Source of the DNA: an uncultured Clostridia bacterium | Lineage (GTDB): Bacteria; Bacillota; Clostridia; Peptostreptococcales; Anaerovoracaceae | DNA: 46,099 bases | Reading direction: 5' to 3' | NCBI GenBank assembly: GCA_934234035.1 | Contig: CAKQHH010000013.1 | Span: 1-46,099, forward strand | Part shown: positions 7,551-16,353 of the stretch, in pieces | Numbering within the stretch: position 1 is the stretch's first letter | Layout: each line of letters opens with the position of its first letter | Made by a program: the position numbers and the translations under genes | Notes under the pieces: generated by a model | Told to the model about the DNA's origin: nothing | The model's input: only the letters and a program-made list of their open reading frames with translations | Databases searched by the model: none

Positions 7551-8729
7551 ATGGAGATGAAAAACAAGTACATTGCAAAACGCTATTGGAAGGACAGCTC
7601 GTCCCCGATGGGCGCAGTAAACGCAAAGGCAAAACAGTATGACGACGTGATTAACCTGAGCTTGGGCGATCCGGACCTGTTGACCGATAAGGGCGTAATC
7701 GAACAGGCTTACAAGGATACTCTGGCAGGTCACACCAAGTACACGGAGTTCAGAGGCGATCCGGAGCTGAGAGCGGAGATTTGCAAGTTCTATAAAGACG
7801 AATACGATATGGATGTAACGGATGATGAAATCATCATTACGGCAGCCGGCACGCTGGCAATGCATCTGGTAATGGAAACGATTCTGGACGACGGAGATGA
7901 AGTGATTCTTCAGGCACCGTACTTCACGCCGTATCCGAAGCAGGTGGAGATGTCGAGAGGTATCCCGGTAGAGCTTCCGACCTACGAGGAAGAGGATTTC
8001 CAGGTTAACGTGGAGAGACTGGAGTCCCTGATTACCGAGAGAACCAAGGCTATCGTTCTGAACACACCGAGCAATCCGACCGGCAGCTGCCTCACCGTGG
8101 AGACCATGGAGAAGATTGCGGCCATTGCAGAGAAATACGACCTGCTGGTGGTATGTGATGATATCTACACCGCATTCAGCTACCAGAACCCGTTCGTGCC
8201 GTTCGCATCCCTGCCGGGCATGAGAAAACGCACGATTATCATCAACACCGTATCCAAGAACTTCACCATGACCGGATGGCGTGTGGGCAACATCATCGCA
8301 CCGGCGGAATTCATCAAGGTGATGACGGATGTGAACGTGAACGTTGCATTTACAGTGGCGGCACCGACCCAGAGAGCCGCGCTGGCTGCATATCGAACCT
8401 ATAAAGATTTCCAGCCGGCAATGGTAGCGGAATACAAGAAGAGAGTGTTCTACGCAGCGGAGAGAATCAACGCGCTGAACAACATGCACGTGCTGTATCC
8501 GCCAAAGGGTGCGTTCTACCTCTTCATCAATATCCAGGATACCGGCCTGACTTCCATGGAAGTGGCGGAAAAGATTCTGGACGAAGCGCACGTTTTGACC
8601 CTTCCGGGCAACGCGTTCGGCAACTGCGGCGAAGGTTTTCTGCGAATCGCATGTACCTGCGGCTGCGAGGAGCTGGGCAAGGCCTTCGATCGAATCGGCG
8701 CAATGGACCTGTTCAATCCGAACAAATAA
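7551..8729 (+). CDS. PLP-dependent aminotransferase, class I/II (AspC/AAT-like)
   Basis: 392 aa. A second ATG at 7557 is better spaced from AAGGAAGGA, so the true protein may begin MKNKYIAK. Fold type I motifs are clear: LSLGDPDLLTD at the N-terminus, TAAGTLAMHLVM, NTPSNPTGS (Asn binding PLP), VCDDIYTAF (Asp/Tyr) and SKNFTMTGWRVG with the Schiff-base Lys near residue 235. GFLRIACTCG includes the substrate carboxylate-binding Arg. It is cytoplasmic; the amino-acid specificity (aspartate, alanine or aromatic) cannot be read from the sequence. A strong terminator follows. Confidence 0.9.
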   Translation: MEMKNKYIAKRYWKDSSSPMGAVNAKAKQYDDVINLSLGDPDLLTDKGVIEQAYKDTLAGHTKYTEFRGDPELRAEICKFYKDEYDMDVTDDEIIITAAGTLAMHLVMETILDDGDEVILQAPYFTPYPKQVEMSRGIPVELPTYEEEDFQVNVERLESLITERTKAIVLNTPSNPTGSCLTVETMEKIAAIAEKYDLLVVCDDIYTAFSYQNPFVPFASLPGMRKRTIIINTVSKNFTMTGWRVGNIIAPAEFIKVMTDVNVNVAFTVAAPTQRAALAAYRTYKDFQPAMVAEYKKRVFYAAERINALNNMHVLYPPKGAFYLFINIQDTGLTSMEVAEKILDEAHVLTLPGNAFGNCGEGFLRIACTCGCEELGKAFDRIGAMDLFNPNK

Positions 8730-8758
8730 GCATTAAAAAACGGTTCGTTACGAATATT

Positions 8759-8796
8759 TGTGGGATAGTTACCGGTAACTATCCCATTTTTTTTTA
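8759..8796 (+). terminator. Rho-independent terminator after the aminotransferase
   Basis: TGGGATAGTTACC/GGTAACTATCCCA (8761-8786) is a perfect 26-bp palindrome followed by a run of nine or more T. Confidence 0.92.
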
Positions 8797-8831
8797 ATGG
8801 GGATGTTTTGAATTTTGAAACCGGCGGAAGG

Positions 8832-8860
8832 TTGAATGTGGAGCCGTTTTGCGGTATATT
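8832..8860 (+). promoter_or_regulatory. Promoter of the O-acylation operon
   Basis: TTGAAT (8832-8837), 17-base spacer, TATATT (8855-8860). Transcription would start about 8867, only a few bases before the ATG at 8871. Either the transcript is nearly leaderless or translation starts at the GTG at 8895, which has GAAG just upstream. Confidence 0.6.
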
Positions 8861-8870
8861 ATTAGCAGTT

Positions 8871-9683
8871 ATGGAGACGACAAAGAAGACAACAGTGAAG
8901 ATTATCATAGCAAAAGATCCAAAGAAGCGGAAACCTCAATGGACAGGAGTCATAGTGTATGCACTCCTGCTTATTTTCGTGTTTAATTTTTTTGATTGGA
9001 ACCGGCCCTACGACGGGTACACCCGCTATGAGGTGGAGGTCAACCGGGAAATTGTGGCCCGGGAACAGAAGGGGGATGTGGCCAAGATTGAGAAGGACAT
9101 TTCCCTGGTGGATGCGAGTCTGAAGAACGGCGACTCCCTTAGCGGAAAGCGCGCTTGGTACATGGAGCGATTCCGGAACTGCGTGGTGGTGGGAGATTCT
9201 CTCACCGAAGGTTTAAGTGTCTATCAGTGGCTTTCGAAGAAGCAGGTATTCAGTTCCGTGGGGGGCTCCCTGAACAACGATGAAAAATTGTTCCGGAAGG
9301 CGGCGGCCACCTATCCGAAGGCGGCGTTCTTTGCATTCGGAATGAACGATACCATCAACTATCGAGGCGATTCCAAAGCTTTTATCAAGCGGTATGAGAA
9401 ACTGCTGGATGGAGTGCACAAGAAGAGTCCGAAGACGAAGATCTATATCTGCAGCATCTCTACGCCGACAAATAAGGCCATCAAGCAGAAGAAATCTTTG
9501 GGAAATTATAAGAAATTCAACAAGGCACTGCAGGAGATGTGCGACGATAAGGGCTATACTTACGTGGATGCCAGCCGGATTTTGCCGACGCATAAGGATC
9601 TCTATGCGGGAGACGGAATTCATGCGGCCAGCGCGTACTATCCGATGTGGATGGATAAAATGATAGAAAAGGCAAATCTATAG
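8871..9683 (+). CDS. Membrane-anchored SGNH/GDSL-family hydrolase
   Basis: 270 aa from the ATG at 8871; GTG 8895 is an alternative start that gives MKIIIAKDPKK. One transmembrane helix (YALLLIFVFNFF, residues about 25-40) with basic residues before it puts the catalytic domain outside. SGNH blocks are visible: VVVGDSLTEG (nucleophile Ser, residue about 109), GGSLN, FGMNDT (Asn) and GDGIHAASAYY (Asp-x-x-His). Such proteins remove or transfer acetyl groups on surface polysaccharides. It heads an operon with DUF4358, MBOAT and DHHW genes, so esterase or acetyltransferase work on an exported polymer is likely. Confidence 0.87.
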   Translation: METTKKTTVKIIIAKDPKKRKPQWTGVIVYALLLIFVFNFFDWNRPYDGYTRYEVEVNREIVAREQKGDVAKIEKDISLVDASLKNGDSLSGKRAWYMERFRNCVVVGDSLTEGLSVYQWLSKKQVFSSVGGSLNNDEKLFRKAAATYPKAAFFAFGMNDTINYRGDSKAFIKRYEKLLDGVHKKSPKTKIYICSISTPTNKAIKQKKSLGNYKKFNKALQEMCDDKGYTYVDASRILPTHKDLYAGDGIHAASAYYPMWMDKMIEKANL

Positions 9684-10187
9684 ATGAGAGAAACGATGGA
9701 TAAACAATTGAATCGAATCCCGCCGGTGCTGGTACGACTGGCACTGATATTGGTGCTGTTCCTGTTTCTGCGGGGAATATACGCTTCTGCCAGCGCCCGG
9801 GATGTGGATATGGCGGATATCCGAAGTGCCATGCTGCAGAATACGGATATGGGCAAAATGAAAGAGTGCAACAATCGGAAGCTGATGCAGTTCATGGGCA
9901 TCAACTACGAGAACTACGATTCCTATCTGTACTACAAGAGCAAGGAATCCCTGGGTGTGGATGAAGTGCTGGTGGTAAAAGTACGCAGCGCCGCGGATCT
10001 GGACGGCCTGAAGGATGCCGCGGAGAACCGGGTGCAGTCTCAGGAGAAGGCCTTCGACGGCTACGGAACCAACCAGATGAAGTTATTGGCCAATGCGGTG
10101 ATTGAGACAAAAGGAAACTACCTGTTCTACTGCGTTGCCGAGAACCCGGGAAAATACGAGGAGGTGTTCCGACATGCTGTTCAGTAG
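9684..10187 (+). CDS. DUF4358 domain-containing membrane-anchored protein
   Basis: 167 aa, beginning immediately after the SGNH stop codon. A single N-terminal hydrophobic helix (LVRLALILVLFLFL) directs it to the membrane with the rest outside. The DUF4358 region spans about 45-165 (VDEVLVVKVRSAADLDG, GYGTNQMKLL, YLFYCVAENPG). The function is not established. Its regular occurrence beside MBOAT acyltransferases, and here a 14-base overlap with one, suggest an accessory of the acylation machinery. Confidence 0.82.
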   Translation: MRETMDKQLNRIPPVLVRLALILVLFLFLRGIYASASARDVDMADIRSAMLQNTDMGKMKECNNRKLMQFMGINYENYDSYLYYKSKESLGVDEVLVVKVRSAADLDGLKDAAENRVQSQEKAFDGYGTNQMKLLANAVIETKGNYLFYCVAENPGKYEEVFRHAVQ

Positions 10188-11583
10188 TATCCTCTTCTTA
10201 TTGTATTTCCTTCCGGCGACCCTGGCGATTTACTACCTGGTGCCGCGAAAGAATATCGAAGCCCGAAACCTCGTGCTGCTGGCGGCCAGCCTGCTGTTCT
10301 ACAGCTGGGGCGAACCGGTGTACATCGTATTGATGATCTACAGCGCGTTCCTGAACTACTACAGCGCCCTGCAGATTGGCAAAGCTCAGGAAAAGGGACG
10401 TTCCGGCAAAGGGTCCATGCTCTTTGCCTTGTTCATGAACCTGCTGGTGCTGGGATTCTTTAAATACTTCGGATTCCTGATGGATACATTCAACTCCCTG
10501 ACGGGATTGCACATCCATTACACGGCGCTGTCTTTGCCAATCGGAATCTCTTTTTATACCTTCCAGGCGCTGTCCTATATTTTCGACGTGTACCGGAAGA
10601 ACGTGGGACCTCAGAAGAGCTTTCTGCGCTTCACCTTGTACCTGTCCCTGTTCCCGCAGCTCATTGCGGGCCCGATTGTCAAGTACCGGGATGTGGAGGA
10701 GCAGCTCAGCGTTCGCTCCACGGATTGGATTGATTTCGGGGAAGGCACAAAGCGGTTTATTTTCGGCCTGGGCAAAAAAGTCCTGCTGGCCAACAATTTC
10801 GGCGCCCTGTACGCCGCCATCGGTGCGCTGCCGGACAGCGATGTTTCCGTGGTGACTTACTGGATCGGAATCGGCGCCTATACATTGCAGATCTATTTTG
10901 ACTTTAGCGGATATTCGGATATGGCCATCGGCCTGGGACGGATGTTCGGCTTTGAGTTCAGCGAAAACTTCAACTATCCGTACATCTCCGACAGCATCAC
11001 GGAGTTCTGGAGAAGATGGCACATTTCCCTGAGTACCTGGTTCCGGGAGTACGTGTACATTCCGCTGGGCGGCAATCGGGTTACGGTACCGAGACATATT
11101 CTGAACCTGCTGATTGTGTGGTCCCTCACCGGACTGTGGCACGGCGCCAGCTGGAACTTCGTGCTGTGGGGCACCTATTACGGCGTGCTCCTGATTATCG
11201 AGAAATACGTGCTGCACCCCTACATGGAGAAATGGCCGGGATGGGTACGTCATCTGTACACATTGGTCATCGTGATGATCGGCTGGACCTTCTTCAGCAT
11301 CACGGATTTCGGTGCCATGAAAGAATATTTTGCGGTGATGCTGGGCGTATCCGGCCACGCATTCGCCAACATGAAAACCCTGTATCTCCTGCGCACCCAC
11401 GGAATTCTTCTGGCGCTGGGCATGTGCCTCAGCACGCCGGCACCGATGAAGTGGTTCCGGGAGCGGCTGGAAAAGGAAGGACACGAGTGGCAGGGCATCG
11501 TTCTGCTGATGCTGGTTCTCATTCTCAGCATCGCGTACCTGGTGTTCGGATCCTACAATCCGTTCCTGTATTTCCGATTCTAG
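10174..11583 (+). CDS. MBOAT family membrane O-acyltransferase (AlgI/DltB-like)
   Basis: 469 aa. I chose the ATG at 10174 (MLFSSILFLLYFLP) because GAGGAGG lies upstream; a longer reading frame is open but would overlap DUF4358 extensively. The gene overlaps its predecessor by 14 bases. It is a polytopic membrane protein with the MBOAT signatures FWRRWHISLSTWFREYVYIPLGGNR and GLWHGASWNFVLWG, the latter holding the invariant His near residue 322. AlgI-type proteins carry acyl groups across the membrane for attachment to polysaccharides or teichoic acids. With the DHHW and SGNH proteins it forms a plausible O-acetylation pathway; the polymer is unknown. Confidence 0.93.
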   Translation: MLFSSILFLLYFLPATLAIYYLVPRKNIEARNLVLLAASLLFYSWGEPVYIVLMIYSAFLNYYSALQIGKAQEKGRSGKGSMLFALFMNLLVLGFFKYFGFLMDTFNSLTGLHIHYTALSLPIGISFYTFQALSYIFDVYRKNVGPQKSFLRFTLYLSLFPQLIAGPIVKYRDVEEQLSVRSTDWIDFGEGTKRFIFGLGKKVLLANNFGALYAAIGALPDSDVSVVTYWIGIGAYTLQIYFDFSGYSDMAIGLGRMFGFEFSENFNYPYISDSITEFWRRWHISLSTWFREYVYIPLGGNRVTVPRHILNLLIVWSLTGLWHGASWNFVLWGTYYGVLLIIEKYVLHPYMEKWPGWVRHLYTLVIVMIGWTFFSITDFGAMKEYFAVMLGVSGHAFANMKTLYLLRTHGILLALGMCLSTPAPMKWFRERLEKEGHEWQGIVLLMLVLILSIAYLVFGSYNPFLYFRF

Positions 11584-11639
11584 GGAAAAAAAACGAAGTG
11601 CTTCGGCATATCGGATACAGAATGTATGAAAGGTAAATT

Positions 11640-12794
11640 ATGGTTGACAGAAAAATAAAAATGTCAAAAATACTGGGAATCTGCTTCCTGGCGGTAATCT
11701 TCGGACTGCAGCTTTTGGGAATTTGTATTCCGGACCGGAAGACCTCCGCTGCGGAGAACCGGGCGCTTCAGACCTTCCCCGCTTTTCGGGTGTCGGAGTA
11801 TTTGGATGGCCGGTTTGAAAGCAAGATGGACGATTATGCCAATGACCAGATTCCGGGCCGCAACCGCTTCATTCAGTTGAAAGCGGCGGCGGACAAGACC
11901 GTGGGTGTTCTGGAGAACAACGGGGTCTACCGGGCAAAAAACGATTATCTGATGGAAAACCTCACTACCCCGGATCCGAAGAACCTCAAGGAGACGGAAG
12001 CAGCACTGGCGGGTTTTGCCAAGAGCCATTCCAAATTGAAGATGCATTTTCTGCTGGCGCCCAACGCCGGGAACATCCTGTCGGAGGACCTGCCGACCAC
12101 GGTACAGATGGCCGATCAGAATAAGCAGATGGACGACTTCTACGCTTCTGTGGAGAAGTCCGGAATCACTCCGATTGACGTTCGGTCTGCTTTTATAAAA
12201 GCAAAAGACGACGTGCAGCTGTATTACCGGACGGACCACCACTGGACGACGGACGGCGCGTATCTGGCATACCGGAATTCCATCGGCGCCCTGACCGGGG
12301 ACAAGCCGGAGGATTTTGCGCCGAAGGTGGTGAAGAATGATTTCCGGGGCACGCTGTATTCCAAGAGCGGTTTCGTGAACGGGATGGACGACGCCATCAA
12401 GATCTATCTTCCGGCGAATCGGGATTACCGCAAGTCCGTAATCTACTACACGGACACGCAGAAGAAGACGGCGGAATTCTATCAGCTGAAGAATTTGAAG
12501 AAGAAGGATGCCTACACGGTGTTCGGTGGAAGCAACCATCCGATGTATACCATCGAAACGCCGGTGACCGGTGGGAAACGCCTGCTGCTGATTAAGGATT
12601 CCTACGCAAATAGTTTTATTCCGTTCCTGACGCAGCACTACCGGGAAATCGTGGTGGTGGATCCGCGGTACTACTTCGAGAATCTGGAGGATCTGATTCA
12701 GTCGGAAAAGGTTACGGACGTGCTGTTCCTGTACAACGCCAACACCTTCTTCGGGGACGACTCCCTGAAAATCATGCTGGGCGACACGGAGTAG
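11640..12794 (+). CDS. DHHW family protein (AlgJ/AlgX-like acetylation partner)
   Basis: 384 aa, start behind GAAAGGT, 56 bases after the MBOAT gene. An N-terminal signal anchor (ILGICFLAVIFGLQLLGI) leads to a secreted domain. YRTDHHWTTDGAY near residue 198 is the family-naming DHHW motif, equivalent to the catalytic Asp-His of the AlgJ/AlgX SGNH fold. ENRALQTFPAF and LLLIKDSYANSFIPFL (Ser of the SGNH nucleophile type) are other conserved blocks. The predicted role is to receive acyl groups from the MBOAT protein and transfer them to an exported polysaccharide. A terminator follows. Confidence 0.9.
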   Translation: MVDRKIKMSKILGICFLAVIFGLQLLGICIPDRKTSAAENRALQTFPAFRVSEYLDGRFESKMDDYANDQIPGRNRFIQLKAAADKTVGVLENNGVYRAKNDYLMENLTTPDPKNLKETEAALAGFAKSHSKLKMHFLLAPNAGNILSEDLPTTVQMADQNKQMDDFYASVEKSGITPIDVRSAFIKAKDDVQLYYRTDHHWTTDGAYLAYRNSIGALTGDKPEDFAPKVVKNDFRGTLYSKSGFVNGMDDAIKIYLPANRDYRKSVIYYTDTQKKTAEFYQLKNLKKKDAYTVFGGSNHPMYTIETPVTGGKRLLLIKDSYANSFIPFLTQHYREIVVVDPRYYFENLEDLIQSEKVTDVLFLYNANTFFGDDSLKIMLGDTE

Positions 12795-12829
12795 CGGGGT
12801 CGGAGGATATAAAATTTGAAATTGGAAAG

Positions 12830-12853
12830 GTCGGCTTTCGGGCCGGCTTTTCT
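12830..12853 (+). terminator. Terminator of the O-acylation operon
   Basis: GTCGGC (12830-12835) pairs with GCCGGC (12842-12847) with one G-U pair, followed by TTTTCT. Confidence 0.75.
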
Positions 12854-12992
12854 CGTGCGAAAATGTTTTTGATGCCAACATTTTCAGAAAATATTTCATG
12901 TCCATAAATAAAAAAATCTAACGGAAAGTCATTTCATATCGGGGTCGATTGGAGTATAATCCTGTGGAGAAATTATTATGTAGGAGAATGTG

Positions 12993-14375
12993 ATGAATGA
13001 GCAATCAGGAGTGATGAATCCAATTACGGAGGGGCGTATTGGACGGGCGATGTTTCGGTATTTTCTGCCGTTGGTCGCCGGAACTATTTTTCAGCAGATT
13101 TACAGTTTGGCAGATGCGGTGATTGTGGGCCGGTTCGTGGGAAAAGCGGGGCTGGCGGCAATCGGCGGATCTGCCTCTACTGTTCTGTATATCGTCACGA
13201 TGGTGTTCACCTCGATGTTCGCGGGTGCATCCGTGACGCTGTCCCAGTATTTCGGGGCCAGAGAAGAGAAAAAGCTGCATGAAGCGCTGCATACCATGGT
13301 GGTTTTCGGTATCCTCGCCTCCATTGTGACGACGGTGCTGGGCGTGGCACTCAGCCGGTGGGCGATGGTGATGATGCGGACGCCGGAAAGCCTGATGACC
13401 TATTCCGTTCAGTATATGGTGATTTATTTCGGCGGCGTGTCCACGGTAATTCTGTACAATATGGGATCCTCCATCCTGCGGGCAATTGGCGATTCCAAGC
13501 GGCCGTTCCATTATCTGATTGTATGCTGCGTCCTGAATATCGTCCTGGATATTCTGTTCGTGGTGGTATGGAAAAAAGAAGTTGTTGGTGCGGGATTGGC
13601 CACCGTCATTTCCCAGGGTGTCAGTGCGTTCCTGGTGATGCGGGCGCTGGTGCGGAATAAGGAAATGGAAGGTCTTTCGTTCCGCTTGTCCCTTCGGGTT
13701 CGAGACCTGAAGGACGGTTTCAATGGAATGATTCTGAAGCATCAGATGCGACTGGGCACACCGGGGTCGATTCAGGCGGTGGCCTACGGCATTTCGAACA
13801 TACTGATTCAGGCCTGCATCAACGGGTTCGGAGAGGACATCGTGGCAGCCTGGGCGGCATATTTTAAAACGGATGTTATCGTTTGGGCAATTTTGAATGC
13901 CTTCGGCGTGACGGTCACGACGTTCGTCGGCCAGAACTACGGCGCCGGAAAGAAGGAGCGAATATTCCGGAGTGTGCGGACCGGACTGGTGCAAGCATCA
14001 CTTTTGGTAGTGGCGATTGTTGTGATGTTGATGAGTTGCGCACATCCGATTCTGAGCCTTTTCCTGACAGACGAAGATGTTATCCAAATCGGCGTGACCA
14101 TGATGCATCAATTCATGCCGTGGTACGTTCTGTCCGTTATACTTGAAATTTTCAACGGTGCGCTGCGGGGCCTGGGCGATGTAAAGATTCCAACCATCAT
14201 CACCACCGGCTGCGTACTGGGATTGCGGATTCCGTGGGTGATGTGGATTGTTCCGGCCTACCACGAGGTGCTGACGGTAATTCTTAGTTACCCAATGGCC
14301 TGGATTCTGGCATTGTCCATGATTATTCCGTACTATTTGCATCGGAAAAAACAAATGGGAAGAGATTTGTGGTAA
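12993..14375 (+). CDS. MATE family efflux transporter
   Basis: 460 aa. AGGAG at 12982-12986 best fits the ATG at 12993; a GTG three bases earlier is in frame. A -10 box TATAAT lies at 12955-12960 without a good -35. About twelve membrane helices in two halves are visible, with family hallmarks PLVAGTIFQQIYSLADAVIVG near the N-terminus and the matching PGSIQAVAYGISNILIQ in the second half. NYGAGKKERI and GALRGLGDVKIP are also typical. It exports cationic drugs or metabolites using Na+ or H+. The substrate is unknown. A strong terminator follows. Confidence 0.93.
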   Translation: MNEQSGVMNPITEGRIGRAMFRYFLPLVAGTIFQQIYSLADAVIVGRFVGKAGLAAIGGSASTVLYIVTMVFTSMFAGASVTLSQYFGAREEKKLHEALHTMVVFGILASIVTTVLGVALSRWAMVMMRTPESLMTYSVQYMVIYFGGVSTVILYNMGSSILRAIGDSKRPFHYLIVCCVLNIVLDILFVVVWKKEVVGAGLATVISQGVSAFLVMRALVRNKEMEGLSFRLSLRVRDLKDGFNGMILKHQMRLGTPGSIQAVAYGISNILIQACINGFGEDIVAAWAAYFKTDVIVWAILNAFGVTVTTFVGQNYGAGKKERIFRSVRTGLVQASLLVVAIVVMLMSCAHPILSLFLTDEDVIQIGVTMMHQFMPWYVLSVILEIFNGALRGLGDVKIPTIITTGCVLGLRIPWVMWIVPAYHEVLTVILSYPMAWILALSMIIPYYLHRKKQMGRDLW

Positions 14376-14400
14376 GGAAAAGGTAGAGTAAGGTAAGGCA

Positions 14401-14455
14401 AGGACCGGAACCCGGGACGCAAAGATGCGCGCCCTCGGGTTCCGGTCCTTTCTTT
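14401..14455 (+). terminator. Terminator after the MATE gene
   Basis: AGGACCGGAACCCG (14401-14414) pairs perfectly with CGGGTTCCGGTCCT (14436-14449), followed by TTTCTTT. The 21-base loop is itself G+C-rich. Confidence 0.85.
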
Positions 14456-14457
14456 GA

Positions 14458-14905
14458 ATCCAGCCCGGCGGCCGGCACCGGGCAGTAAAAAGTTTGCTCC
14501 CCTGAACGGAGAAATAAGGGCTAGCGGGGAGTGTGGAGCAAACCCTGGGCCTGGGAGCCGGCCCAAAAGAGGCGCCACAGCGAGCCGGGCAGGAAAAAGT
14601 TTGCTCCCCTGGATGGAGGAATAAGGGCTAGAAGGGAGTGGGGAGCAAACCCAGGGCCCGGGAGCTGGCCCAAAAGGGGCGCCACAGCGAGCCGGGCAGG
14701 AAAAAGTTTGCTCCCTTGGACGGAGGAATAAGGGCTAGAAGGGAAGGGGGAGCAAACCCAGGGCCCTTCCGCCGGCCCAAAAGGGGCGCCACAGTGAGCC
14801 GGGCAATGAAAAGTTTGCTCCCCAAGACGAAGGAATAAGGGCTAGAATGGAAAGGGGAGCAAACCCCCGGGCCTGAAATACAGAAAGTGCGGCCCGGTCG
14901 CCGGC
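14458..14905 (+). repeat. Tandem hairpin array B, 107-bp period, four units
   Basis: GTTTGCTCC begins at 14492, 14599, 14706 and 14813, exactly 107 bases apart. Each unit reads GTTTGCTCCCC, a core such as GGACGGAGGAATAAGGGCTAG, then GGGGAGCAAAC, so up to 11 bp pair around the core. A linker with GCCGGCCCAAAAGGGGCGCC and GCGAGCCGGGCAGG follows. The last linker diverges after 14870. The core matches arrays A and C. The array fills the space between the MATE terminator and the histidine kinase terminator, and no gene is credible here. Confidence 0.92.
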
Positions 14906-14912
14906 CCCCAAC

Positions 14913-14957
14913 AAAAAAAGCCCCTGTGTCGCTCGCTTTGCGAGCATCACAGGGGCT
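14913..14957 (-). terminator. Terminator of the two-component operon
   Basis: AGCCCCTGTG (14919-14928) pairs with CACAGGGGCT (14948-14957), with an inner GCTCGC/GCGAGC stem. On the minus strand the stem is followed by TTTTTTTG. Confidence 0.9.
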
Positions 14958-14972
14958 TTCCTATCCTGCCAC

Positions 14973-16352
14973 TTACACCGGAAATGTGGCAGTAATCCGG
15001 AGGGACTTCCCGTCCGGCGTGTAAGCGGCAATTTTGCCGCCGTGGGCCCGAACCACCGCCTGGGCGATGGAGAGCCCGATGCCGTGCCCGCCGGTTTCAC
15101 TGTTCCGGGAACTGTCCGCCCGGTAGAATCGGTCGAAAAAGTGGGGGATGGATTCCTTTTGAATCTCATCCACGGAATTGCTCACCGTGAGGAAAATGTT
15201 TTTGCCCTGACGGTAGAAGCGGAGCCGGATATCCCCGGAATCTGAAGAATACTTGAATGCGTTGTCCAAGAGGATGCTCACCAGCTTGCGGAGGGCGCTT
15301 TCGTCGCCCCGCAAGAACAGATTGTCCGTCACGTCGCAGTCGTATTTTTTCTCGGAAACCAGCGCCCGGGATTCGAAGGAATGGGCCACGTCGCCAACGA
15401 TTTTCGAGAAATTCAGCCGCTTCATGTTGACAGAGGTTTTCTGCACCTCTTCCATTCGCGTCAGGTACACCAGCTCCTCGGTGAGGTTGGACAGGCGCCG
15501 GGTCTGCTGCCGGATGTCCTCCAGCCATTCGTTGGGCTCGTCTCCCTCCTGCTCCATCTCCAGAACGGAAATATCCGCATTGATGATGGTCAGCGGCGTG
15601 CGGATTTCATGTCCCGCATCGGTGATGAAGCGCTGCTGCTTTTCGTAGCTTTCCGCCACCGGCCGGAGGATTTTTCCGGAGAAAAAGATGATCAGTGCGG
15701 AAATGATGGTGACACCGATGAGGCACACCAGAATGCTGACGTTTCGGAACGCCCGGAAATTGTCCAGAGAGCGGGAGCAATCCAGATAGATGTAGCGAGT
15801 TCCGCTTTTTTCCGTCACCCGGGTGCATCGGAAGTCTTCAATAAAAGCACACTTTCCGGCCTTCGAAAGTTTCCGTTCCGCCTTTTTCTGAATGGATTCC
15901 AGCGCATCCTTGTTTACCGCCAGCAGCTGGGAGGAATCCACTTCCCGCAGGGTTCCGTCGGAATTGGTCAGTACCGAAAAATACCGGGTTTCAAAAGGCT
16001 GCGCGGAGGTGCGGGCCTTGTTGTCCAGCTGAATTCGGAAAATATAGCTGCGGTCGTTGGAGTCGTCGTTCGGATTTAGTTTCGAAAAGCGGCGCTTCTT
16101 CTGTACAATAATCGTGGATTTCTCCTTCACATCGCCGCTGCCGGAAACCTCCACGGAATCGTGCCTTTCTTTTATTAGCAAGCTTTCCGGAAAGGTCCCG
16201 TGGTTGGCTGCCAGAACCGAAAGGGTCCAGTCGGAGCGGTCCAACACATTTTGATAGCTGATGCCGTTGATGATAATTGTCAGCAGCGTGATGGTGGAGA
16301 ATACCGATAGGATGGTCACCGCGATGAAGCGGCGCCGTAATTTTTTTACCAT
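14973..16352 (-). CDS. Sensor histidine kinase
   Basis: 459 aa, starting one base after the response regulator ends, with GGAAGAGGATTAAT as ribosome site. Two membrane helices (about 10-30 and 208-228) enclose an extracellular sensor of some 175 residues with no recognised ligand fold. The kinase core shows FITDAGHEIRTPL (phospho-accepting His), LLDNAFKYSS (N box) and GGHGIGLSIAQAV (G box). There is no obvious HAMP domain between the second helix and the H box, only a short linker. It should autophosphorylate and pass phosphate to the neighbouring OmpR-type regulator. The signal is unknown. Confidence 0.94.
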   Translation of the reverse strand: MVKKLRRRFIAVTILSVFSTITLLTIIINGISYQNVLDRSDWTLSVLAANHGTFPESLLIKERHDSVEVSGSGDVKEKSTIIVQKKRRFSKLNPNDDSNDRSYIFRIQLDNKARTSAQPFETRYFSVLTNSDGTLREVDSSQLLAVNKDALESIQKKAERKLSKAGKCAFIEDFRCTRVTEKSGTRYIYLDCSRSLDNFRAFRNVSILVCLIGVTIISALIIFFSGKILRPVAESYEKQQRFITDAGHEIRTPLTIINADISVLEMEQEGDEPNEWLEDIRQQTRRLSNLTEELVYLTRMEEVQKTSVNMKRLNFSKIVGDVAHSFESRALVSEKKYDCDVTDNLFLRGDESALRKLVSILLDNAFKYSSDSGDIRLRFYRQGKNIFLTVSNSVDEIQKESIPHFFDRFYRADSSRNSETGGHGIGLSIAQAVVRAHGGKIAAYTPDGKSLRITATFPV

Positions 16353-16353
16353 A

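Noticed and set aside
10198..11484. 428-codon minus-strand frame over the MBOAT gene
   Set aside because: The sense strand encodes a well-supported membrane acyltransferase; the antisense product has no recognisable motif.
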